Assembly: GCF_015832195.1 (NCBI RefSeq)
Contig: NC_052046.1
Location: forward strand, 42,046,473 to 42,110,472
Direction of reading: 5' to 3'
DNA: 64,000 bases
Source of the DNA: Motacilla alba alba
Lineage: Eukaryota > Chordata > Aves > Passeriformes > Motacillidae
The notes under the pieces are model-generated. The model saw only the letters and a program-made list of their open reading frames with translations, had not been told where the DNA came from and did no database searches. Below, piece after piece: positions 1 to 12,094 of the stretch (position 1 is its first letter; the number at the start of each line of letters is the position of its first letter). The translations under genes and the position numbers were made by a program.

Positions 1-81
1 GTCCATGAAGTTGGAAAATGATTGCTGAAAAACTGGCACATAGTTTGTCCATGAAGTTGGAAAATGATTGCTGAAAAACTG
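1..81. repeat. Two-copy tandem repeat, 46-bp period
   Basis: A 35-bp segment beginning GTCCATGAAGTTGG at base 1 recurs exactly at 47-81, with 11 bp between the copies. It lies in the TRIM14 intron just upstream of the exon at 120. The array touches the window edge, so more copies may lie to the left. Confidence 0.9.
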
Positions 82-119
82 ACAGACTCCCTAAGCTATC
101 CCTTTTCATCTTTGCCCAG

Positions 120-1836
120 ATGTTTTCAGTAGCCTTAATCCCACTGCAAAGAAGGAGCCTGGGACAGTGCTGAAAACCATGACTCCTGTTGATCGGTTGC
201 TTTTCTTAAAACGTAAGTATGATCATGCTAGAGTCCTAGAATCTCCTGAGCTGGAATAGACCCACAAAAATTACTAGGGTCCAACTCCTGGGCCTGCACA
301 GGACCATGTATCTGAGAGCATTGCTCAAGCGCATCTTGAGCTCTGTCAGGGTTGGTGCTGTGATCACTTCCCTGGGGAGCCTGTTCCAGTGCTCAAACAC
401 CCTCTGGGGAGCCTTTTCCTAATATCTAACCTAAACCTTGCTTGACAGAACTTTCAGGCCATTCCCTTGGGTTCTGTCATTGTCACCACAGAGAAGAGAT
501 CAGTGCCTGCCCCTTCTCTCCCCCTCACAAGGAAGTTGTAAACTGCAGTGAGGTCTCTCCTCAGTCTCCTCAAGGCTGAACTGACCACAGGACTGTAACT
601 CTCTGTGTATGGCTTCTCTTTAGCCCATCACCATGAGTGATCCAGACTAGAAATGTGTGGAGGCATCAGTGTTGGTGCCCTGCTCTGATTCCTTTGGCAT
701 GTCTTTTGCAGTGTGTCTGGAGCTGTAGGCTCTGTGGCTCTCTGAATCTTGACCTTGGCCCAAATGGCAGCTCAGTGCTGTGGCAGAGGTGCCCATTGCG
801 CTGGTGCCCTGGGTTAGAAAGGTGTGGGGACAGCAGTGTTGGTTCACTGCTTTATGCGCTTGGCATACATTTTCCAGCTCCAGTGTCCCTGGGGCTGTAG
901 GCTCTGTGGCTAGCTGAATCCCATCTCTACCTAACACAGAGTCAGTAATGTTGCGGCCCTGCCTTACTCTAACTAGAAAACCTTTTCCAGACCCAGCGTC
1001 CTTGGACCTGTGGGTTTTCTCGCTGAGCCTTAACTCTAAATGTAAAGCAACCTTGGTGTGGTGGCTGAGGTCCCCGTCACCATGGTTGGTCCAGATCACA
1101 AAGGTGTGGAGGCAGCAATGTTAGTGCCCTGCTGTGACCCCTTTGGCATACCTTTTCCAGCCCGTGTTCCTGGGACTGCAGGCTTTCTGACTGTCCCAAG
1201 ACACTTCCAACTGTGGGCTCCTTTGCAGGTGTTTTATAACTTGGACTTCTTCCAAGGGTCATGAGAAATGTAGCAAGTATGTTTATGGCTTTTACTGCAG
1301 ATGCAAGATCACCAACCTGGGAATACGACAGCATTCACCCGAGACTGAAATTGTCAGATGACCGTCTTGAAGTAAGCTGTAGCTGGAGAAGAATACTTTA
1401 CCCCTGTAGTCCCCAGAGATTTGATAAATTATGGCAAGTGCTAAGCAGAGACGCATTCCTTTCTGGGAGCCATTACTGGGAAGTTGACCTGCTTCGCGCT
1501 GGCGCAGGATGGTGGATTGGTGCAGCTTACCCTACCATTGGCAGGAAAGGAGACTCTGAAGCCTGTCGACTGGGCTGGAATAGAGCATCTTGGTGCCTTA
1601 AGAAGTTTGATTTTGAATACTGGGCATTTCACAAGGGAGAGAGAATCCCCATCCTGATAGAAGATGATCCTGATTGCATTGGCATTTTTCTAGATTATGA
1701 AGCAGGAATCCTTTCATTCTACAATGTTAGCAATGGCATGGCTCATTTGCACACCTTCTGCTGCAAGTTCACAGAACCAGTTTATCCAGCCCTGAGACTC
1801 TGGGAAGGGTCCATTAGAACATGCAAACTAACGTAA
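120..1836 (+). CDS. TRIM14: TRIM14, tripartite motif protein 14, C-terminal part (last two coding exons)
   Basis: Coding exons 120-212 and 1301-1836. The first follows a TTTGCCCAG acceptor, ends at a GTAAGT donor and is phase 1 to phase 1. It encodes the linker ending in TPVDRLLFLK. The terminal exon follows TTTTACTGCAG, completes the split His codon and encodes a full PRY-SPRY (B30.2) domain of about 177 residues. Visible landmarks are LKLSDDRLEV (PRY), SGSHYWEVDL, GAGWWIGAAYP, FLDYEAGILSFYNV and a C-terminal PALRLWEG. TRIM14 differs from most TRIM proteins in lacking a RING; in mammals it is a mitochondrial adaptor in MAVS-dependent antiviral signalling, and the SPRY domain mediates partner binding. 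The B-box and coiled-coil exons lie left of the window. Recognition rests on residue-level similarity to mammalian TRIM14 and on its position next to NANS, which is also the human arrangement. An ATG at 1261 opens the same frame within the intron, but the splice phase makes 1301 the real exon start. Confidence 0.92.
243..612 (-). mobile_element. CR1 LINE 3' fragment in TRIM14 intron
   Basis: The plus strand reads as the complement of a degraded CR1 tail: GGTCCAACTCCTGG, a CCTGTTCCAGTGCTC block, TTCCTAATATCTAACCTAAA, then a GTAAACTGCAGTGAGGTCTC block. The element therefore runs on the minus strand. It lies wholly in the last TRIM14 intron and encodes nothing intact. Confidence 0.85.
640..1200. 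repeat. Diverged minisatellite, about four copies, in the last TRIM14 intron
   Basis: Copies share GTGTGGAGGCA-CAGTGTTGGTGCCCTGCT, then TTTGGCAT-C-TTTTCCAG, then a GTCCCTGGGGCTGTAGGCT-type block ending near CTGAATC or CTGAGCC. They are centred near 650-750, 820-920, 940-1035 and 1100-1200. Spacing is about 165 bp for the full copies and less for the third, which has lost its first part. The second half of the unit, GTGGCAGAGGTGCCCATTG, recurs as GTGGCTGAGGTCCCCGTCA at about 1060. The overlapping open frames here are by-products of the repeat. Confidence 0.8.
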
Positions 1837-2265
1837 AAAACAAAGCCTACTATTTCATGCTTTTTCTAATAATACCACTTCAGCAATTATCTACATGAAT
1901 TCATTTCTGTTCTATCAAAGTTGTAATTTGATGCTTTTAGACGGTAACGTAAGTTTAGGAAAACCAGATGTGATTTTTAATGTGTATTTTTTTTTCAATG
2001 AGGGAAGGTGACCTGACTTTTATAAATGATGTTGATACACCACTCAAAGTGCCGTATGTACTACTGTTGTACAACTTTTTTCAACTTGTAACAGTAAGTT
2101 CAAGAAAATCAATTGTATTTTTTTAATATATATGTGCTTTTCAATGGGGAAAGATGATTGTACTTATAAATGGTGTTGCTGTACCACCTGAAGTGCTGTA
2201 TGTAGTATTTTTCAACTTGCAAAATGGAGGAAGTCAGGTTGAAATAAATATATTACAACTCAGAC
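1837..2265 (+). terminator. TRIM14: TRIM14 3'UTR and poly(A) signal
   Basis: The stretch after the TAA stop is AT-rich. A canonical AATAAA at 2243-2248 is followed about 15-20 nt later by the likely cleavage region and then by a T/G-rich stretch. Within the UTR a segment of roughly 110 bp (1982-2091) recurs in diverged form at 2131-2221. Shared blocks are TTTTCAATG-GG-AA, ACTTATAAATG-TGTTG, a GTACCAC-TGAAGTGC-GTATGTA block and TTTTTCAACTTG. Confidence 0.75.
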
Positions 2266-4000
2266 TGGAACATGGGTATTGACTTTTTGAAAATTTTTTT
2301 AATGAACTCCCTTCTCTCATCAGCCTGGAGAGGCTGCAGTTGTGTATGGCAACAGGTGAACTAGCTCACTTGTGTCATCCTGGAAAAATCAAAGTCTGGC
2401 ACTGACTCTGGGAAGGGTCCTGGAGCTTTCTTGGCCACATTTAATAGTCACTAGCTGGTCTTACATGTAACAGAAACTCTGAATTAGACTTCTGGGTGGC
2501 CCTATTCTTTCCATTGAGTGGAAGCATGAGAAAAAGGTGTGTACAAGCCCTAACAAAAGATGATGTGTCTGCAGGGCTCACAGGTGCAATAAAAACACCA
2601 GGCCAGAGGTGCATTTGTGGCCCATTTATCTTTGCATCCAATTTGCAAAATTCACATAAAACTAGGGGACACAGCTTGCAAGTTTCTCTATATGGATATT
2701 TCTCCCCTCACCAACACATTAATTAAAGTCCTGGAAAGTTCTGGAGCTTTTGCTTACAGCAGTCTCCAGGACCAGCCCAGAGTGAAAAACCACTGCTACT
2801 TGAAACTGGTCAGGTAATCTTACAGTGTTCAAATACTAAAGGCCCAGCACCACCAGTGCTGGCAAAAGCAAGATCTGACCATAGGCTGAAATGCAGAAAC
2901 AAGAGCTTGTTTTATAAGCTAAATTTATTTTTCAAATTTGAAATGAAAAAAAAAATCTTGTAACAATTGAGTAGTTTTTTAATGTAAGGCAAGCATACTG
3001 CATCAGTCATACCTCACATATGGTCAAGTATATGACTCAACCTCTGCTTCCCCATGTAAATATATGAATACAGTTTCCTCAGAATTGCACAAGGGTAAAC
3101 ATTTTGAAAGTAAACAGTTTATAGGTACAAAACCACTCACCACCAAATTCAAGATACTTCACCGGCTCATGACAAAAAGGTAGCAAGTTCCAAGTAACCA
3201 TCACTAGTAAATGATTCCACCACAGAAAAAAAAGCAGATGAATTATTGCAAAGCAAGAGCAGACCACACAAATAGTGTGCTGACCATCATGCTGAAACAT
3301 AATGCTGTGATGTAGTCAGGCAGTCAGCCTCAGCCATCTCACACACCAGTGTTGAGAGAAAAATCCCAATGTAGAGGATTTGCTGGTAAGTACCGAAAAA
3401 AAAAGCTGCTCAAACTTCACCAGCATTTGGCTTCCACCTGAGAAGATGCCCCCCAGGTCCAACAGAGGCATCCAAACGCTCTGCAGAATCGACTTAATAT
3501 TCCAGACTTCACTCAACTTGCAACAGATGCTTTTCAGAATCTCTGAAGCATAAGTTAAAACTTATTTCCACTGATTCATCTCAGATCTACTTTTTTTTCC
3601 CTGCTCAGTCTCTCTGGTTTGCCTTTTGGCCTTTCAGTTCACAAAAGGCTCTCTTGCCCCTTAAATGGGACCTTTCTAAATATCCCTATGCTTCCTTTCC
3701 TGGTACTGTCTCTTGAGAACTTAGCTTTCTCAAGAAGCCCCTTTTCCCACAGAATACAGATTCCTGCAACCCACTGCTTTATCATGACACTTTTAAGATT
3801 TTCATCTTAAAAAACAAATCCATCCAGGTTGCCTTTGTAGTTTTCTGTTCAGTGTAAACTTTCCTTTATTCAACTCCAAGCAGAGTCCTGCTATCAGAGG
3901 GGTGAGGCAAATGGCAGAAAAGAGTATCAAAAGATATAGGGCTAGAACAATTCAAAGTGTAGACAAAATTCTCATAATTTACTGTATTCTTAACAGAAAA
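2266..4000. other. Convergent intergenic spacer, TRIM14 / NANS
   Basis: AT-rich, non-coding sequence between the 3' ends of TRIM14 (+) and NANS (-). I see no clear repeat family or RNA gene; the short open frames here lack splice context or recognisable domains. Alternative 3'UTR extensions from either gene could lie here; an AATAAA on the minus strand at 3870-3865 would give a longer NANS message. Confidence 0.6.
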
Positions 4001-4030
4001 GGGAAGCTGGAAAGCAGCAGACTGTGGTCT

Positions 4031-4036
4031 TTTATT
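4031..4036 (-). terminator. NANS: Probable NANS poly(A) signal
   Basis: TTTATT on the plus strand, which is AATAAA in the NANS sense. It lies about 270 nt beyond the NANS stop and is the first such hexamer downstream, giving a short 3'UTR. Confidence 0.6.
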
Positions 4037-4303
4037 TGGCAGAACTCCAAATTAAACTAGATTAAGTGAAATGGAGAAGAGAAGATCATGGCATTTCCTA
4101 GGCAAAATGCTATACAGTTTCTAATAAAATCTTCATAATTTATATCCCCTTGCTTCTGAAACTTCCTGCTAACAAGAACCTGAAAATTCTAACCTGTTTG
4201 CACCCTCATAATTACACCCCTTTCTTCTACTCTACCATGCTGCTATTCTCAAACACATTGCATGGTAGTACATTGAGAAATGTATGGAATGAAGTGCTTT
4301 GGT

Positions 4304-7300
4304 TTAGCATTTCACTTTTTTTACATGATTTTCCACTACTTGCTCAGTGATGGTTTCATCTTCTTCAATATTTCTTTTAACTTTCTGGCCCACCAGATCA
4401 AAGATGCATTCTGGGGGAAATCCCTTCGGCTCTCCCACCTTCACCGTCAGCATGTCAAGTGTCAATACTGCACCATCAGGAATTGCCACTTTTGCCACTA
4501 CCGACTTTCCCAGCTACAGGTAGGGGGAAAAAAAAAACAATGTTGAAGTTAAATACACTGCTAGCTTAGTATAACATAAAAGGATAAAAAAAGTTCTGCA
4601 GTTATTTTAGAACAGGTTGTGTAGAATTGCCTTCTCCACTACTTATTCCAAATGAAGATTAATTTAGCATGGTTACTCTCATTCTAAATAGGCTGCCAGG
4701 AACATGCAGATGTTTTCTGAAACTGGACAGTGACTCACTGGAATTTTTCAAAATCACAATGGAGGGAATCTGATTAGAGTAACAGGTATTTTAGCTTAGT
4801 GTAAAAACAGCTCATATAAAATGATAAGAGATATTATTTCTATTACTATTGCCAAGTAACCTGGCACTGGTGAGGCCACACCTCAAATCCCATGTCCAGT
4901 TCTGTGCCCCTGACTACAAGAAGGACATTGAAGTGCTGGAGTGAATCCAGAGAAGGGCCACGAAGCTGGTGAAAGGTCTGGAGCACAAGTCCTTTGAGAA
5001 AAGGCTGAGGGAGCTGGGGGTTGTTTATCCTGGAGAAAAGGAAGATCAGAGGGGACCTTAATCACTGTCTACAACTCCATGAAAGGAGGCTGTAGTTAAG
5101 GTGAGGAGTGGTCTCTCCTCCCAGGTGGCAAGTGACAGAACAAGAGGAAATGGCCTCAAGCTGTGCCAGGGGAGGGTTAGACTGGATCTTAGGAAAAATT
5201 TATTCTCTAAAAGGGTCATCAAGCACTCAAACAGTCTACAACATGGAAGCACATGACATGAGGCATGTCATGAGACATGATCCCTGGAGTTATTTAAAAT
5301 GTGTAGACATGGCACTTAGGAACATACATTAGTGGTTGGACTTGGCGGTGTTAGGTTGGACTAAATGACCTCATAGGTCTTTTCCAACCTAAATGATTCC
5401 ATGCTGTTACTCATCTTAGTTAACCACTGGATTATAAACATAGAATCCTATTATAATCAAAACTGCCAACATTATGCAATGGGAAATTTTGTAAGTGCAG
5501 AGACAGAAACGCTACTGCAATAAACAATTTGCAAGCTATTTTTTCTGAATACAGAGTTATCAGCTTAGGTCTAAATTAGTTGCAGGTTTACACAAATCAA
5601 AATCAAAAGTTACCTTTTCATTGCAAGCCATTTCACAGGGCAGAAGCTGTTTGATTGGAGAACCCATTGCTTTTTCCACAGTACGGATGGCTTTCACTAA
5701 CTCTGCCAGTTCATTTGGCTCCAGAGATGCTTGGTGGTCACTTCCTTTCCATGTTTTGTCAAGAGTCACGTGGCGTTCCAGTACTTTAGCACCCATAGCA
5801 ACAGCTGCCACTGAAATGGCTATGCCAGTTTCATGCCCCGAATAGCCAATGGGGATATCAGGAAAAGCTGACTGATATGCCTTGAATCACGACAGAGTTG
5901 GTCTGAATTACCAAGGCAGCAGTTTCAAAAACAAAGCAAATTTAACAGTGATAACTGCAGTCGACAAATACTGTGCCATACCTTTTAAATTCAGCAAGTC
6001 ACACTGCATTACCAATCACCACATTCCAAATTTGACTGATGTTATCAGTACGGACAAGAAAAAGGAAGTATGTTCTCTTCTACAACTTATATTTCTCCTT
6101 TTAATTCAGTTCTACTATTCAAGGTCTTCAAAGCCTGTATCAGCATAAGTAACAGTAATAGCATCCTATTTTTATCCAAGAACCCAGTGGATTGGTTAAA
6201 CTTAATCTGTATCCAAAACAGATTTCTTCAACATTGTATTTAAAATCTGAAGCAACCTTTTAATCCACACATAGAGAACAGTCAACAAATCCTAAAGGCA
6301 CTTAAGTGCAGCCATGTGTCATTCTATTAAAAATAATATCCTATCTGTGCATAGATCTAAGGTAGTGCTTGAACACTGGCCAGTTTGGGAAAACTTTCTT
6401 ACATCACTATTTGGCATATCCAAGTAACATTTCAAATGAAGGAAACTACAGTAGGGTCGAATCAATTTTCCTCATGGCTCTGATAGCCACATGAAACTTT
6501 TTTAACAAAGTTTCTGGTCTAGCTCCCTATTTAGAATGACATTCTCACTTCATGCACCTTCTTAATGATAGGAGTCTACATGATTTTTCTTAGCACTATA
6601 AACCACAGTGTTAACCTGTTAACCATGTCATGTTTTCCTCTGTTGAACTGCGAATACTCCAGCAATATCCTTTATTATATTCCTCAAAGATGAAAAAGGA
6701 CCCGGTGGATCTTTTTACTTCAGTGTGAATTAGAAGAACGTGACACATCTTGTAACTTCTCAGAAGCAATTCCAGCACACCTTAAGACCTGGAAGTGCAT
6801 CTCAGCAAAAGGACACAGCCCTTCTCTGTTACCCTACCCACAGCATGCTCTGGGTTACTCACTGACCGATATAACACGGAGATTGACGTCCTCTGGCTGA
6901 AGCGGGTATGCGCTGGTGCACTGCAGGAAGCAGAAGTTTGGATTTATGGGCTTCACAATCTGATAAACCTGATGCATTGTGTTCATCGACTGCATCCCAC
7001 TGGAAATCACCATTGGGCGACCTAGCCATTAGAAAATATGCATAGGTTTTGTCCTAGGTCTACAAGAAAGCTACCCAAGATTAAATCAAATTCTTTAAAG
7101 TAAATTAATTCAGTAAAACTAGAAAAGAATTATTGGTAAAATTTTTTTCAAAGTCTGAAATTTAACAAAACTTCAAAATTTTCCCTAAAATCAACTGGAG
7201 GAAAAATGTAATAACTGAGCTACTGAGAAATTGTGATGTTCACCAAGATGGCTCAAAGAAAATGCTAACCTTTCTTTGCAGTCTTTTCCAAATATGGAAA

Positions 7301-10300
7301 ATTATTTGTATCTCCTGATCCTACTTTGAAAAATGGAACATCCAGTTCATGCAGAAATTCCACAGCCATCTACAAGGAAAAGAAATCATGTTTTAACACT
7401 CTATTTCAGTTGGATCAAGGAATAGAGAACTACTGTGCTTGGAAATAAACAACTGTTTAACACAGCAAACCCAAAGCTTAAGTAAACAGGTTGGTATTAT
7501 ACAGAGTATTATACACAAAAAACACTGCTCCTGAAGTAACATTTGCTATCTTGACAATATTAGTTTCTGATTTCCCTCCAGGTGGAGTATAATTATGATG
7601 CCTTCTTTCATACTTCTATTTTAGTGCAAAGTTTTGACTGGGATCACTGTCTCAAGGCAGTCTCTGGTCTCACCAACTGTACAGTCTGCTGCTTAGTACA
7701 CGTGAGCTCCATCTCAGCTTGAAGATGAACCTGTGTATCACAACATTCTTGCTTTTTTCTCTCTTTTTTAAACACAATCAGAGAGAGCAACTATCTGCAG
7801 ATGGAAGTCTGCCTGTTGAAGAAGAAATGTGATACAAGCATGCACAGAGTTTTCCTGCCACACGTGTCCTGCAGGTCAGAAATATTAAGGCACAGAGTGT
7901 TTAAAACTACAGGTAGTAGAACAGATTCATCACACTGAAAACCTGTATGAGCATATTAAAAAAGCACCAGGAAAAAAACCCGAAAGTGCCCAAAAAGGGA
8001 AATCCAAAATTAGCTTGCTTTTAGGAAAGATAGTAGACAATAAAATATGGCAAAGCAAAGACTATAAAACTGTTTATTTAAATGCTAATTATACTCTGCC
8101 TTTGTCTAAAAATATGAGTGCTATATTGAAGACAGTTCAAGAATTATTAGAGGCTTCCTGAAAATGGGTATTACATCAGTAAGTTGCCTTTTAAAAATTA
8201 GTACTTTATTGGAAGAAAATTTAAATTCCAAATCTATCACAGGCAAGAGGTGGGGAAAATAATGAAATAGTTACCTTTGCCCCCTGTCAACCACCCACAA
8301 ACACTTTTAATTTCTCCAGCTCTTTCTTTATTGCAGTTACATTTACTTAATGCCAGAGAAAGAATGCTAATGTCAGCGAATATAATCACATCTTGTTTGG
8401 TCTAATTTTTCTGCTATCAGTATGATGGAGATTAAATTTCTTGTATCTGCAATATATAACGTCTCTGTATTCACTATTTAATGTAGTTTATTCAGATGCA
8501 TTATGCATAAAGACAACGAGTATTCTATATTAAAAAGGCACAGATCTTATCACAGGAGATGACAAAAAATTAAATGTGACAGGTAGACCTTGCATCTAAG
8601 GCCACTCTTCATTAGGTAAATGGCTCTTGAAAATCAGCAGCTCTTCTTTAAGAGATTCAAGAACCAGGAAGTAATTTCAAATAACAGGAATGACATTAAA
8701 GGGAGTGGTTCAATGAGATCCTGCTTTGTCTTGAGCACACACCAGAACAGAATAGATAAAGAGGTTATTCATAGGCTTTTTTATTTATTTTACACATCAC
8801 TTAAATAATTTCTTCATATTGTTAAACACACAATTTAACCTCTTTGACGTAACTGGACTTCCAGAGATCATGTTAAATTTACAGAAATTAATGTATAAAA
8901 ACTCTCAGAAGTTAATGTATTCTTGAAGAGTTTTTATGTCAATTTATGCAATATTTTAAGTTCCAAACCCCTGTCTTGGAGAAATGCCACCAGAAATACT
9001 AGGAGCTGTGTAATGTAAACACTGCTCAAAAAGAAGACACAAACATGTATCACTTCTGTTAATTAGCTGATAAAGCCACATACATAGGAGCACAGCAGAG
9101 AAAAAGAGGGATCCCAGCAGCAGAAAGTGATCTTAGGTGCTGCCTATAAAAGGTGTTCTGTGTTGCACTACAGCCTTTAGAAACCAGAGTTTTAACATAA
9201 AAGAGGGAATGTGGGAGTTTTTTCCTCTCCAAAGGCACGTGGGTCTTTTAAGATCCCAGATACAGAAGTCCAAGAATCCTGGGTTCATTTACTCCTTTCT
9301 TAAAGGAGTGCAGCAGGTCTTCTAGATGTGAAGATAGCAATACAAGAAACATCACCACACCCTCTTCTCACAGATCTATATCTGATTCTGGGACACTGAG
9401 TTATTGCCATATACACAAAACATATTTGTCTATTGTCAGATGAAGAGGGAGAACAAATTATAAGAAATAACACTGATATATCAGGAATTGTCTTTGATTG
9501 CAAGAGTGAGACACTGAATAGATTGCCTTAAAACATTAAGTAAATCACATCCTTGCCCTATCCTGGATATGTCTACTTCCAGAAAGCCAGGGACGCTGCT
9601 CTGCTAGCCATATGCAAGAGTGGCTAGCTTACTTCTGGGATGGTCTCTTTCCATTTGGTTCTCTGTATTTTCTAGGCCACAAATAGAAATAAATCTGTAT
9701 TCTCTTGTCTACACTGAAGTTCAAGTGTTACCTAACCTTTACAGCTTACATATATGAACTGTATGTTGCATTTGTTAACTGTCACTACCATTATTCTGAG
9801 GCAAGTGACATGCAACAGCTACAAGCATACATGTTTTAAGGGGGAACAGCAGCAAGAGTTTCATGGAGTTGTGAAGCTGGTGACCGACTGACTGTTCAAG
9901 AGCCCACTGGCAAAAATCAGTAAATGATTCAGCAATAACAGGACAAAGTGCTGAGCCCCTCCATGAGATTAGTAAAATAGGGGCATAAACACTTCTGCTG
10001 CTTAGAAACACCACAAGGGTCTGTAAACAACAAGGAGGGAGGAAAAAAAGAGGGAAATAATGGGGATCAAGAATGGAATCTGTTTTAAATACAGAAGGAA
10101 GTTTGATATGCTTGAAACCAACATACCAGACAACACTGGAGAGCAGTTGATGGCCATCTTGATCTACAACTCTCAAAGCCTCCATTGTTTATGAAGGTCA
10201 AAATGAAGCCTTGTCCCTAATATTACTTACTGTGTATAAGTATCTCAACACATGTGGCAAATCTTCCAAAATATGCAGCCAACCATTATAGAGGCACAGT

Positions 10301-12094
10301 CTAGGTCTCTCAGTTAAGAAATTGATTGTCTTTATATTCTTTTACTGTAAGAACTATCACACTTAGTAATACCCAATAGACACAACAGCCAGACCCCCTT
10401 GTCATCCCAGAATGGCTTACATACCTCATCCATGCCAGAAGCTGTGAAGAAAATGCCAATCTCCTCTGCATACTTCTTTAGCTCTCTATATTGGTCATGA
10501 CTGAACTCCAAGTGGCGCTTGTGTTCCCCATAAGTCTTTCCCCAGGAGTGTTTAGAGGTGTAGGGCCTTTCTAAGGCTTTCTTGTTGAATTTGTACTCCA
10601 GCTCACTCTTCTGGAACTTAGCACAATCTGCTCCGCAGTCCTGCAAAACAAGCTGGTGCACACTGAGTGGAAGTGCAAGTGAACGTGCACTCACCTGACT
10701 CTGAATGCAAGGAGTGAGTAACTGACGTGCTCATGTGTTGTGGAAGTTTCACATTATCATCACAGCAATCACAGAAATGGTAATGAACACAGAATGACTG
10801 TGGATCTACACACATATGAACCCTTTTATTTCAGAGTCTCAATACACTTAGTAGAGCAGCAGTTCAGAGAAATCATATTAAACCTACAAAATTACTTAGC
10901 TAAGCATGTTGCTTATTCAAAGAGTTGACTTCTGTGGTGCTTTTCCCAGATTAGTTGTCACCAATAATGTTGCATTAAAAAATACACAGGATTCTGTGGA
11001 ACAAGGAGTATGAATCTGAAATTCATAGCATCATAAAGGCTGGAAGAAACTTTTAAGATCATCCAGTCCAACCATCCACCCAGCATCACCACAGTTGTCC
11101 CTAGATCACATCACCACCACGAGACACTCTTGAACACCACCAGGAATAATAATGCATTTGAAGTCACACAGTTAAGACAACTCCTCTTTAGACTGGTCAC
11201 TACTTTCACCCCAGTCACATAACTGAATACACCATACCCCGAGCTGTGATGATGTGTGGCTTCCTATCTAATGGATATAACATCAAATTTGAAAGCAGTT
11301 TGGCTGTCTTACTGGATGACACAAGCTTTACTGCAATAAAGCCCTGATGTCAACCAAGTCAAACTGGAGGAACATTAGAGATGGTTCAGCAGCTGCCTGA
11401 TACTTCCTAAATTCCCTGTAAGCTCATGCCCCAGCTGTGGAGCTGCAGCCATGACAAAAGATAACAGAATGGATTAGCTGGAAAAGATCTCTGAGATCAT
11501 CGAGTCCTTGAGGTGACTGAACACCACCTTGTCAAACAGACCACGGCACCAAGTGCCACGTCCAGTCTTTCCTTAAACACCTCCACGGACAGCGACTCCA
11601 CCACCTCCCTGGGCAGCCCATTCCGATGTCTGTTCGGCCCTTCTGTGAAGAAATTCTTCCTGATGTCCAGCCTTAACCTCTGTGGCACAGTTTGAGGCCA
11701 CGTCCTCTCATCCTGTCATCACCAGCTGCCCGGTAGAAGAGGCGGACCCTCAGCTGGCCACAAGATCCTCTCAGGAAGTTGTAGAGAGTGATGATGTCAC
11801 CCCTGAGCCTCCTTTTCTCCAGGCTGAACAACCACACCTCCCTCAGCCTCCAGACCCTTCATCAAAGTCAAATGCAAGGGTCTCCCTGCAGACAATCTGT
11901 GTTCGGAATAAACCCAGGCCGCTCCCCGGCGCTCTCGTTCATCCGCCTCCCCCCGCACGCACCTTGACCATGCGGATCATGCGCTTGGCGATGTCCAGGT
12001 CGCCCTGGTGGTTCTGCCCGATCTCGGCGATGATGAAGCAGGGCTGGTCGCCGCCGACACGCCGCCCGGGGCACAGCTCGAATTCGCGAGCCAT
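4304..12094 (-). CDS. NANS: NANS, N-acetylneuraminate-9-phosphate synthase (sialic acid synthase), complete
   Basis: Six coding exons, in transcript order: 12094-11963, 10640-10425, 7369-7270, 7021-6867, 5880-5614 and 4513-4304 (stop TAA at 4306-4304). All boundaries are AG/GT and all phases agree. The 1080 nt give 359 residues, the human length. This cytosolic enzyme condenses phosphoenolpyruvate with ManNAc-6-phosphate to make Neu5Ac-9-phosphate. The N-terminal NeuB-type TIM barrel begins [15 protein letters not shown], with [14 protein letters not shown] at 19-32, and spans exons 1-5. Barrel landmarks are [38 protein letters not shown] and GYSGHETG; by homology with bacterial NeuB, His217 and His238 (in [16 protein letters not shown]) are the metal ligands. 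Exon 6 encodes the SAF (antifreeze-like) domain, including [10 protein letters not shown]. Start chosen at the only ATG giving the family N terminus, inside a CpG island. Introns 1 and 5 contain CR1 fragments. No frame damage is seen. Confidence 0.98.
4851..5404 (+). mobile_element. CR1 LINE 3' fragment in NANS intron 5
   Basis: Reads in CR1 sense: GAGGCCACACCTC, AAGAAGGACATTGAAGTGCTGG, CCAGAGAAGGGCCACGAAGCTGG, GAGCTGGGGGTTGTTTATCCTGGAGAA. It ends in the diagnostic tail TTGGACTAAATGACCTCATAGGTC...TTCCAACCT..ATGATTCCATG. It is antisense to NANS. The last part of the RT region and the 3'UTR are present, with several indels. Confidence 0.92.
7370..10424. other. NANS intron 2, no further gene seen
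   Basis: AT-rich intron of about 3 kb. The longest open frame (minus strand, about 9775-10185, 136 codons) has no recognisable domain and is of a length expected by chance in this much sequence. No clear transposon was recognised. Confidence 0.55.
11021..11142 (-). mobile_element. CR1 3' end, short copy in NANS intron 1
   Basis: Plus strand TTCATAGCATCATAAAGGCTGGAAG...AAGATCATCCAGTCCAACC, which is the complement of the CR1 3' terminus with its ATTCTATGA-type tail. Severely 5'-truncated. Confidence 0.85.
11461..11862 (-). mobile_element. CR1 3' fragment, 100 bp from NANS exon 1
   Basis: Plus strand begins ATAACAGAATGGATTAGCTGGAAAAGATCTCTGAGATCATCGAGTCC and continues through CTTAAACACCTCCACGGACAGCGACTCCACCACCTCCCTGGGCAG and CTTCCTGATGTCCAGCC to TTTTCTCCAGGCTGAACAACC, all diagnostic of the complementary CR1 3' region. 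It is well preserved, so relatively young, and in the same orientation as NANS. Confidence 0.93.

Noticed and set aside
637..1334. Overlapping open frames in the TRIM14 intron
   Set aside because: They coincide with the minisatellite and have no domain; the splice phase of the flanking exons joins directly from 212 to 1301.
9775..10185. 136-codon minus-strand open frame in NANS intron 2
   Set aside because: A frame of this length is expected about once by chance in 64 kb of this composition. No domain, no splice partner and it lies between two well-defined NANS exons.
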